A stretch of 7,452 nt of DNA from Rhodobacteraceae bacterium UBA3087 (GTDB taxonomy: Bacteria; Pseudomonadota; Alphaproteobacteria; Rhodobacterales; Rhodobacteraceae), in the NCBI GenBank assembly GCA_002367285.1, contig DFBF01000111.1, positions 2,576 through 10,027 of the forward strand, written 5' to 3'. Every line of letters starts with the position of its first letter. The first letter of the stretch is position 1. Positions 1 through 5,900 of the stretch are shown piece after piece. The position numbers were made by a program, and so were the translations under genes. A model generated the notes under the pieces. It saw only the letters and a list, made by a program, of their open reading frames with translations, had not been told where the DNA came from and did no database searches.

Positions 1-918
1 GATGCGGCGGGCAACACCGCGTTGATCACCGACACGGTGGATGTGGACACGCTGGTCACCAATCTGGCCATTTCGGACACCCCGGTTGCGGGTGACGACA
101 TCGTGAGCAGCGATGAGGCCGCACAGGGTTTGACCTTTACCGGCACGACCGAGGTCGGATCGACCGTTCAGGTGACATTTGAGGGCACGACGCATACCGC
201 AGCCGTGGATGCATCAGGCAACTGGGCTGTTGATTTTGCGGCAAGCGATATCCCGGCAGGCGAATACGATGCCACCCTGTTCGTCACCGCGACGGACGCG
301 GCGGGCAACGTCGACACCGTGACTGACAGTTTTGCGGTGGACACCACCGCACCGGATACGCCGTTGGTTTCCGCCTTTACCAAGGGCATCAGCGGGGTGC
401 GCGGCATTTCGACCGTGATGGATGAAAGCACACCTGTGATTTCGGAACTGACGGCGGATGGCTCGGTTCAGGATCTGGACTATACGGTTGCTGAAAATCA
501 GGCCTTTGGCGAAGTCGACTTTGGCTTCTCCTCGCCGATTCCGGACGGGTCGCACTTGGTTGTGACCGCCGAGGATGACGCGGGCAACGAGGCGTCGACC
601 CTGTTCGTGCTGGAAGAAACCGGCACCGATGTGGTCGATATTGCCAACCCGGGTCTGGCTGGGTTCGAGGTGGAAGCGGTTGACCTTCAGTTCGCTGAAG
701 ACAGCCAACTGACCCTGACAGCCGAGCAGCTGGAAGGCCTGTCGGACAATTCGAACGAGCTGACGATCCATGGTGGATCGGACGACACCGTGGCAATCGC
801 AGGCGCCAATGGCACCGGTGACAGTGTCGATATCTCGGGTCAGACTTATGACATCTACACGCTGGGTGACGAAGGCGGCACCTTGTATATCAACGAGGAT
901 ATTACCGTCATTATCTAA
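1..918 (+). CDS. Large Ig-like-repeat adhesin / type I secretion substrate, C-terminal part (5' end outside window)
   Basis: The reading frame is open from the first base of the window to the TAA at 916-918, so these 305 residues are only the C-terminal end of a longer protein. The window begins inside a repeat: DAAGN occurs at residues 1-5 and again at 99-103, with DDAGN at 192-196, so the period is about 93-98 residues. This is typical of bacterial Ig-like (BIg) domains in giant BapA/LapA-type adhesins. Residues about 18-120 form one full domain, ending in VDTTAPDTP. Residues about 121-210 form a more diverged one. The last 90 residues (LTLTAEQLEGLSDNSNELTI, then GQTYDIYTLGD and a hydrophobic end ITVII) match my memory of the C-terminal domain of type I secreted adhesins. 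There is no cysteine, and only one Lys (128) and one Arg (134). No GGxGxD RTX nonapeptide is visible here. Three secretion genes follow directly. Inferred role: surface attachment or biofilm formation. The family assignment is solid; the exact ligand is unknown. Confidence 0.88.
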   Translation, partial: DAAGNTALITDTVDVDTLVTNLAISDTPVAGDDIVSSDEAAQGLTFTGTTEVGSTVQVTFEGTTHTAAVDASGNWAVDFAASDIPAGEYDATLFVTATDAAGNVDTVTDSFAVDTTAPDTPLVSAFTKGISGVRGISTVMDESTPVISELTADGSVQDLDYTVAENQAFGEVDFGFSSPIPDGSHLVVTAEDDAGNEASTLFVLEETGTDVVDIANPGLAGFEVEAVDLQFAEDSQLTLTAEQLEGLSDNSNELTIHGGSDDTVAIAGANGTGDSVDISGQTYDIYTLGDEGGTLYINEDITVII

Positions 919-936
919 GCGTTTTGAGTGCAATCA

Positions 937-964
937 AGGCCGCGGCGCCAAATGATCGCGGCCT
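937..964 (+). other. GC-rich hairpin between adhesin and exporter genes
   Basis: Inverted repeat AGGCCGCG (937-944) / CGCGGCCT (957-964): a perfect 8-bp stem with a 12-nt loop, starting 18 nt after the adhesin stop and ending 25 nt before the start of the outer-membrane factor gene. No T-run follows, so it is not a standard intrinsic terminator for the + strand. It could be a partial attenuator, an RNA-processing site or a 3' stabiliser that sets different expression levels for adhesin and exporter. The pairing is seen in the sequence; the function is inferred. Confidence 0.45.
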
Positions 965-989
965 GCCAAACTTCACGAAAAGGGGAAGG

Positions 990-2312
990 ATGGCTGTGGG
1001 GCAGTATATTCGACAGGGACTTATCGCAGGCGCTACGGCGCTTGCGCTGTCCGGCTGTATGAGCGGGCTTCCGGGCCTGTCTGGCGCCGGGAACACGCCC
1101 GAGGTAACGCGTGCCGCGTCCTCGGCTGCGCCGCAAAGTTTTGCGCAGACCGGCGATAACCAATCGACCACCATTGCCGTATTGCTGGACCGTCATTCGG
1201 TGCTGCAATCGGGCAGTGCTTACGCTCGTGTGGCGCAATCGGTTCTGGCCGGTGGCGCACGCCCTGCCGAGGCCGAGCTGCAAAGCGCGCATTTGCGGGC
1301 CAATGCGGCCGACAAGAACTGGCTGCCCCGGCTTGGTCCGACGGTCAGCCTGTCGGACATGGGCGATCTGGTCACCTCGCTTCTGATTGAACAGGTGGTT
1401 TATGACAACGGCCGCAAAAAGGCCGAACGTGCCTTCGCCCGCGCCGATGTCGAAGTTGCCGCTGTAACCTTGTCGATTGACACCAACGACCGTGTTTACA
1501 CAGGGTTGGATCTGTACCTGCGCGCTCAGGAAGCGCGCGAAAAGGCCAGCGTTTCGTCGCACGCGCTGGGCGAGATGCGGGAATTCGATCGCATTATGAC
1601 CGCCCGTGTTCGCGGTGGTATTTCCGACATGTCTGAACAGAACATCATTCGCGCCAAGCTGGCCGAGTTGCAGTCGAACCACGACGCCGAAGTTCTGGAT
1701 GCCCGCACCGCGATGGCCGAACTGGACGCCATGTCCGCGACACCGTTGCAGGATGTCACAGGCATTAGCCAGATTGCGGAACCCGCCGCAGGCAATCTGC
1801 CGCTGACGGTTCTGCGGTCCGTGGCGGAAAAGGACCGCGATGTTGCGCAGGCGACGATTGATCGGGCTGGGTTGTTGCCCAATGTCGGCGCTCAGGTCTC
1901 GACCGGGCAAGGCACGCGTGGCGGGCTGATCGTCGGGTCTGACGCCGGGTTCGGGTTTGGCACAGGTGCCAGCCTGAAGGCAATCGACGCGGCGCGTGAG
2001 GCCGCAAGCCGTCGCGTGGCCCAGGAACAGGAAGACGCAAACCGGCGCATGGCTGCGTTGGAACAGAAACTGGCTGCCTTGACCAGCCGCGCCGCCGCCA
2101 GCGCCGATGTCGCCGGGCAGGCCCGCGCCAATACTGAGCTTTTTCAGCGTCAGTTCAACGCCGGTACGCGCACCGTGATGGATGTTGTTGGCGTTGTCGA
2201 AACCCTGGCGCGTCTTGAACGCGACCACGTCACGCTGCGTTATCAGATTGCCAAGACCCAGGTTGAAATCGCCCGCGAACGCGGTGCCTTGGCAAACGGG
2301 TCCGACATATGA
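990..2312 (+). CDS. TolC-family outer membrane factor of type I secretion system, predicted lipoprotein
   Basis: Predicted outer-membrane/periplasmic channel of 440 residues that would complete the exporter encoded by the next two genes. I chose the ATG at 990 because AGGGGAAGG lies directly before it and the product then begins with a normal signal peptide: MAVGQYIRQG, a hydrophobic stretch, and the lipobox LSGC with Cys at residue 23. Residue 24 is Met rather than Asp, which fits outer-membrane sorting. The frame stays open upstream to a TTG at 924, but that start would bury the signal and has no good ribosome site. The two-fold repeat of the TolC fold is visible: WLPRLGPTVSLSDMG with VVYDNGR in the first half, LLPNVGAQVSTGQG in the second. 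Long Ala/Glu-rich helices follow, and the protein ends with QFNAGTRTVMDVV and a helix finishing in ARERGAL, typical of the family. A lipid anchor is commoner in RND-pump outer membrane factors (OprM/NodT type) than in classical TolC. The stop codon overlaps the next start by 4 nt (ATGA). Confidence 0.87.
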   Translation: MAVGQYIRQGLIAGATALALSGCMSGLPGLSGAGNTPEVTRAASSAAPQSFAQTGDNQSTTIAVLLDRHSVLQSGSAYARVAQSVLAGGARPAEAELQSAHLRANAADKNWLPRLGPTVSLSDMGDLVTSLLIEQVVYDNGRKKAERAFARADVEVAAVTLSIDTNDRVYTGLDLYLRAQEAREKASVSSHALGEMREFDRIMTARVRGGISDMSEQNIIRAKLAELQSNHDAEVLDARTAMAELDAMSATPLQDVTGISQIAEPAAGNLPLTVLRSVAEKDRDVAQATIDRAGLLPNVGAQVSTGQGTRGGLIVGSDAGFGFGTGASLKAIDAAREAASRRVAQEQEDANRRMAALEQKLAALTSRAAASADVAGQARANTELFQRQFNAGTRTVMDVVGVVETLARLERDHVTLRYQIAKTQVEIARERGALANGSDI

Positions 2313-4540
2313 CGGACAAGCCGACCCCGTTCCCCACAACGATCACCAGCGCCGCTGTACTGGGCACGATCACGCCTGTGGCGAACTCAAACCCCACCCC
2401 AAAGCCCGAAGTCGCACCGCTGTTCTCGGACCGGTTAAAGAACCGCGCCGATCTGGCCTCGGTCTATGCTGGGGTCTTGGGGATCGACGCGGTTGCCACT
2501 GACCTCATCGAGGTGATGAAGGCCGCGGCCCCTGCGGGCGCTGATGACGTGACGGTCGAAGTCTTGAAGATCGGCTTGGCATCGACCGGGTTGACCACCG
2601 AAATCCTGTCCGGCGCCACCTTGTCCGCTGACACCTGGCCAGCCATCGCGATGATGAACAACGGCCAATCCGTGCTGGTCCTGTCGCAGACGGGCGACAC
2701 GTTGGTGGTGTACGAGGCCGGCGCGAACGGCGGTAATTGTGAAGTCAGCACAGAAGAATTCAGCGGCTTTTTCACGGGCGTCCTGTTGCGCGGTGAAAGC
2801 ACGTTAAAGGATCTGGGCGAACGCCATACGCCTGAGAAGAAACCGGCGCATTGGTTCTGGGGGGAAATGCCCCGGTTCCGTCGTCATTTTGGCGACGTCG
2901 CGCTGGGCAGTTTTGTGGCGAACCTTCTGGCGGTCTCGGTCGCGCTGTTTTCCTTGCAGGTCTATGACCGCGTGATCCCGCACCAGTCCTCCGCCACGCT
3001 TTGGGTGTTGGCGGCAGGGGCATTCATGGCGATCATCATGGAGGCGCTGATCAAGGCCGCCCGCGCGCGTCTGATGGACGGCGCCGGTCGCGCGATCGAG
3101 TTGAACGTGCAGAAGCTGTTGATGGACCGTATCCTGGGAATGCGGTCTGACGCACGTCCCACGACGCCATCGGGCATCTTTTCGGCAATGCGTGAATTCG
3201 GATCGGTACGTGAATTTTTTACAGCCTCCAGCATCGGCGCGCTGACCGATATTCCGTTCCTGTTCGTGTTCCTGGCGCTGGTCGCCAGTATCGCGGGCAA
3301 CGTCGTCTGGGTGTTGATCGCCGGAGGCATCCTGATGGTGCTGCCGGGCTATCTGTTCCAGAAACAGATGATCCAACTGACGGCGGAAACCCAAGGCGCA
3401 TCGGCCAAATCCTCGCGGCTGTTGCACGAGGCAATCTTTGAGCTCGACACGCTGAAAGCCCAACGCGGCGAAGACCGCGTGCGCCGCTTGTGGGGCGAAT
3501 TGACCATGCTGTCCGCCGTGCAGAATTCGAAACAACGCAAGCTGTCCGCCGCGCTGACCTTCTGGTCGTCGGGGGTGCAACAGGCGACCTATGTGACTGC
3601 CGTGATCATGGGCACCTATCTGGTGTTTGCCGGTGAATTCACCGTTGGCTCGATTATCGCTGTGGGCATCCTGACGGGCCGCACGCTTGCGCCGCTGACC
3701 CAGCTGACCGGCACGCTGGCACGATGGAGCAACGTGAAATCCGCGCTGGACGGGTTGGATGCCATCGCGCATTCCGATCAGGACGTGAACGCGGATCGGA
3801 CCTATCTGCGCCGTGAAAACCTGGAAGGTGGTTTTGAGCTGCGCGAGGTCACGTTCGCCTATGACGAAGACGCACCGACGCTGGATGTGTCCGGCCTGTC
3901 GATCAAACCGGGGCAACATATCGCTGTTCTGGGATCGAACGGGTCGGGCAAATCGACCCTGTTGAAGCTGCTGTCGGGGCTGTACGCGCCCAAGACCGGG
4001 CGGGTGTTGGTCGATGGGGTCGACATGGGTCAGGTCGCGCCGCGTGATCTGCGCCGCAACATCGGATACCTGTCCCAGGATGTGCGATTGTTTGCCGGCA
4101 CGCTGCGCGACAACCTGAACCTCAGCATGCTGGAGCGTGACGACGAACGTCTGTTCCAGGCGCTGGATTTTGCCGGGCTGGGGCCGTTCGTGCGTGGTCA
4201 TGCCAAGGGCTTGGATCTGGAAATTCGCGACATGGGCGAAGGCCTGTCGATTGGCCAACGCCAGTCAATCGGCTGGGCGCGGATCTGGTTGCAGGATCCC
4301 AAAGTGGTGCTGCTGGACGAACCCACCGCCGCGCTGGACCAGACGCTGGAAAGCACGTTGGTCAGCCGTTTGAAAACCTGGCTGGACGGGCGCACGGCGA
4401 TCATCGCGACGCACCGTGTGCCGATTCTGGCCCTGACCGAACGCACGCTGATCCTGCAAAATGGTCGTATGGCCGTGGATGGTCCGCGCGATCAGGTGCT
4501 GGCACATCTGCGCCAAACCGGAACAGGAGGCGCAGGCTGA
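2309..4540 (+). CDS. Type I secretion ABC transporter (permease/ATPase) with degenerate peptidase-C39-like domain
   Basis: Inner-membrane ABC exporter of 743 residues that would energise secretion of the upstream adhesin. Residues about 30-165 resemble the C39-like domain of HlyB/LapB-type exporters (pattern LKIGLASTGLTTE, then WPAIAMMNNGQSVLVL). No catalytic Cys is present at the expected N-terminal site and there is no His before VLVL, so it is probably a non-cleaving substrate-docking domain. The membrane domain follows, about residues 195-475, starting with GSFVANLLAVSVALFSLQVY and containing about six hydrophobic segments. The ATPase domain (about 505-735) has Walker A GSNGSGKST (542-550), Q-loop Gln590, signature LSIGQ (646-650, against the usual LSGGQ), Walker B VVLLDEPT (666-673), D-loop AALD and switch His702. 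All residues needed for ATP hydrolysis appear intact. The ATG lies inside the previous gene's stop (4-nt overlap) and has only a weak ribosome site, which suggests translational coupling. The architecture matches LapB/RtxB-type exporters of large adhesins. Confidence 0.93.
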   Translation: MTDKPTPFPTTITSAAVLGTITPVANSNPTPKPEVAPLFSDRLKNRADLASVYAGVLGIDAVATDLIEVMKAAAPAGADDVTVEVLKIGLASTGLTTEILSGATLSADTWPAIAMMNNGQSVLVLSQTGDTLVVYEAGANGGNCEVSTEEFSGFFTGVLLRGESTLKDLGERHTPEKKPAHWFWGEMPRFRRHFGDVALGSFVANLLAVSVALFSLQVYDRVIPHQSSATLWVLAAGAFMAIIMEALIKAARARLMDGAGRAIELNVQKLLMDRILGMRSDARPTTPSGIFSAMREFGSVREFFTASSIGALTDIPFLFVFLALVASIAGNVVWVLIAGGILMVLPGYLFQKQMIQLTAETQGASAKSSRLLHEAIFELDTLKAQRGEDRVRRLWGELTMLSAVQNSKQRKLSAALTFWSSGVQQATYVTAVIMGTYLVFAGEFTVGSIIAVGILTGRTLAPLTQLTGTLARWSNVKSALDGLDAIAHSDQDVNADRTYLRRENLEGGFELREVTFAYDEDAPTLDVSGLSIKPGQHIAVLGSNGSGKSTLLKLLSGLYAPKTGRVLVDGVDMGQVAPRDLRRNIGYLSQDVRLFAGTLRDNLNLSMLERDDERLFQALDFAGLGPFVRGHAKGLDLEIRDMGEGLSIGQRQSIGWARIWLQDPKVVLLDEPTAALDQTLESTLVSRLKTWLDGRTAIIATHRVPILALTERTLILQNGRMAVDGPRDQVLAHLRQTGTGGAG
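4525..4530 (+). promoter_or_regulatory. Ribosome binding site of the HlyD-family adaptor gene
   Basis: A consensus AGGAGG lies inside the last codons of the ABC transporter gene, 9 nt before the ATG at 4540. It fixes the adaptor start and indicates re-initiation after the overlapping TGATG stop/start. Confidence 0.75.
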
Positions 4541-5709
4541 TGGCATCGCTCGACGCGCAATTCGAAGGTGAGCTGAAGGGGCCGAGCCTGGTGATCTGGC
4601 TGTCGGCCGCCGCACTGTTCCTGTTCGTATTCTGGGCGGCCTTTGCCTGGGTCGATGAAATCGTGCGCGCGCCTGGCACGATCATTTCATCGTCCCGCCC
4701 GCAGATCATTCAGAACCTCGAAGGCGGTATTCTGGCCGAATTGACGGTGAAAGAGGGCGACACGGTTGAACCCGGTGATGTGCTGGCGCGGCTGTATGGC
4801 ACGTCGTTCCAGACCTCGGTTGATGACCTGCAAGACCAGATCGCCGCCATGGACATCCGCCGCATTCGGCTTGAGGCCGAGCTGTCCGGCGCCTTTGATT
4901 TCACCGTGCCTGTCGATCTGGCCGTTCGCGTGCCTGACATCGTGGCGTCGGAACGCGCGCTGTTGTCGGCGCGTCAGTCGGATTATGTGTCGCGGCGCGA
5001 AGGGGCGCAGCGGGTGCTGAACCAGGCCGCGAAAGAGCTTCAGCTGATGGAAAACATGCTGAAGCAAAAGATCGTCGCGCTGATCGAAGTGACCCGTGCC
5101 CGCAAGGCGCATGGCGACGCGGAAATCCGGTACAATGAAATCGTGACGCAGACCGAACTGGATCGCGCCCAGGAATATTCGGACACGTTGAAAGAGCTGG
5201 CCACCCTGCGCCAGAACCTGAAGCTGAGCCAGGATCAGTTGGATCGCACCGTGATCACCAGCCCGATGCGCGGCATCGTGAACAACCTGTCGGTCACGAC
5301 TATTGGCGGCGTCGTGCGGCCGGGGGAAGAGATTTTCCAGATCATTCCGCTGGGCGAAGACGTGTTCATCGAAGCGCGCGTGAAACCACAGGATATCGCG
5401 AATGTGCAACGCGGACAGGCGGCGACGGTGAAACTGTCGGCCTATGACTATACCATCTTCGGGTCGTTCAAAGGCGTGGTGGACTTTATCTCGGCCGACA
5501 CGTTCGAGGATGAAAAATCCCGTGATGCCGAACCGCACTACCGCGTGTCTCTTCGCATGGACATGTCGGCAATGACGCCGCGCCAGGCCTCTGTCGCAAT
5601 ACGCCCGGGCATGCTTGCGGATGTCGAATTGCACACAGGTGAAAAGACGATCCTGCAATATCTTCTAAAACCACTCTATAAATCCCGCGAAGCGTTCCGC
5701 GAGCCTTAG
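4540..5709 (+). CDS. HlyD-family type I secretion periplasmic adaptor (membrane fusion protein)
   Basis: Adaptor of 389 residues that links the ABC transporter to the outer-membrane factor. It has a short cytoplasmic N-terminus (residues 1-16) and a single membrane helix at about 17-37 (LVIWLSAAALFLFVFWAAFA). The first half of a biotinyl-lipoyl-like domain follows at about 50-83 (IIQNLEGGILAELTVKEGD, a hallmark of HlyD/PrtE/LapC adaptors). A long helical hairpin, predicted coiled coil, spans about 88-238. The second lipoyl half starts at Ser241 (SPMRGIVNNL) and leads into a beta-barrel region (EARVKPQDIANVQRGQ). The ending RPGMLADVELHTGEKTILQY plus LLKPLYKSREAF is the classic C-terminus of the family. 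The length is normal, nothing is truncated, and the start codon overlaps the previous stop by 1 nt. It is the last gene of the apparent operon; two terminator candidates lie downstream. Confidence 0.95.
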   Translation: MASLDAQFEGELKGPSLVIWLSAAALFLFVFWAAFAWVDEIVRAPGTIISSSRPQIIQNLEGGILAELTVKEGDTVEPGDVLARLYGTSFQTSVDDLQDQIAAMDIRRIRLEAELSGAFDFTVPVDLAVRVPDIVASERALLSARQSDYVSRREGAQRVLNQAAKELQLMENMLKQKIVALIEVTRARKAHGDAEIRYNEIVTQTELDRAQEYSDTLKELATLRQNLKLSQDQLDRTVITSPMRGIVNNLSVTTIGGVVRPGEEIFQIIPLGEDVFIEARVKPQDIANVQRGQAATVKLSAYDYTIFGSFKGVVDFISADTFEDEKSRDAEPHYRVSLRMDMSAMTPRQASVAIRPGMLADVELHTGEKTILQYLLKPLYKSREAFREP

Positions 5710-5771
5710 GGCCCCGGCACGGCTCCCACCCTCGTCAGGGGTTTTGGAAACAGCAACGCTGTGGCATCCCA

Positions 5772-5803
5772 CCCCGCCGCGCCGGGGCGTGTTCTTTCCT
5801 CTT
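5772..5803 (+). terminator. Candidate intrinsic terminator of the secretion operon
   Basis: The stem CCCCG (5772-5776) / CGGGG (5783-5787) has a 6-nt loop and is followed by a pyrimidine- and T-rich stretch, tgttctttcctctt. It lies 62 nt after the adaptor stop codon. The stem is short and the T-run is interrupted, so efficiency is uncertain. The alternative 8-bp pairing with 5711-5718 would prevent it from forming. Confidence 0.4.
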
Positions 5804-5804
5804 G

Positions 5805-5830
5805 CCAAAAATATCCTCGCCGAAGGCAGG
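5805..5830 (-). terminator. Candidate intrinsic terminator of the acyl-CoA gene pair
   Basis: Read on the - strand, CCTGCC-ttc-GGC-g-AGG forms a 6-bp stem with one bulge and is followed at once by ATATTTTTGG. It lies about 70 nt after the racemase stop. A second perfect hairpin (5830-5847) stands just before it in the same transcript. The same bulged stem with an A/T tract is a form I recall often at gene ends in Rhodobacteraceae; that recollection is unverified. Confidence 0.5.
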
Positions 5831-5847
5831 CGTTTGCTTGCAAACGC
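5830..5847. repeat. Perfect 8-bp palindrome with 2-nt centre
   Basis: GCGTTTGC-tt-GCAAACGC is a compact perfect inverted repeat. As RNA it would form a 7-bp stem with a 4-nt loop on either strand. It sits in the racemase 3' untranslated region and could protect that mRNA end or strengthen termination. The dyad could also be a protein-binding site, though there is no promoter nearby to support that. Confidence 0.5.
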
Positions 5848-5900
5848 GTCACCGCGACCCTGAGGAGAAGCGCGCAGCGCGTATGACGAGGGGGCGCAAC

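Larger units (their letters stand above)
5729..5892. repeat. Long-range inverted repeat enclosing a palindrome-rich spacer
   Basis: CCCTCGTCA (5729-5737) and TGACGAGGG (5884-5892) form a perfect 9-bp inverted repeat 146 nt apart. Between them lie smaller hairpins: ACAGC-aac-GCTGT (5750-5762), CCCCG/CGGGG (5772-5787), a bulged stem (5815-5830), GCGTTTGC/GCAAACGC (5830-5847) and CGCG/CGCG (5871-5881). An 8-bp pair, GCCCCGGC (5711-5718) / GCCGGGGC (5781-5788), competes with one of them. No gene is visible in 5710-5900. It may be only a bidirectional terminator region, or a REP/MITE-like intergenic element. Confidence 0.4.

Noticed and set aside
22..24. TTG at 22 as the start of the adhesin gene
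   Set aside because: The same frame is open to base 1 and the preceding residues DAAGNTA belong to the repeat pattern, so the gene simply enters from outside the window.
763..810. Possible RTX calcium-binding repeat in the adhesin (HGGSDDTVAIAG)
   Set aside because: It does not fit the GGxGxDxLx nonapeptide and is not repeated; it belongs to the C-terminal secretion domain.
924..989. TTG at 924 as the start of the outer-membrane factor
   Set aside because: It would place 22 residues before the signal peptide, overlaps the hairpin and has no clear ribosome site, whereas the ATG at 990 has AGGGGAAGG directly upstream.
915..2339. Long open frame (474 codons) on the - strand opposite the outer-membrane factor gene
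   Set aside because: It mirrors the TolC-family gene, has low-complexity Arg/Gly/Gln-rich composition and no recognisable domain; such antisense frames are expected in GC-rich coding DNA.
2804..4258. Long open frame (484 codons) on the - strand opposite the ABC transporter gene
   Set aside because: It overlaps a gene with complete ABC motifs and its translation is His/Arg/Gln-rich with no family pattern; it is a codon-bias shadow.
5729..5745. Short hairpin CCCT-cgtc-AGGG followed by GTTTT as a terminator
   Set aside because: The stem is only 4 bp and the T-run is 4 nt, too weak to call on its own; the CCCCG/CGGGG stem further on is a better candidate.
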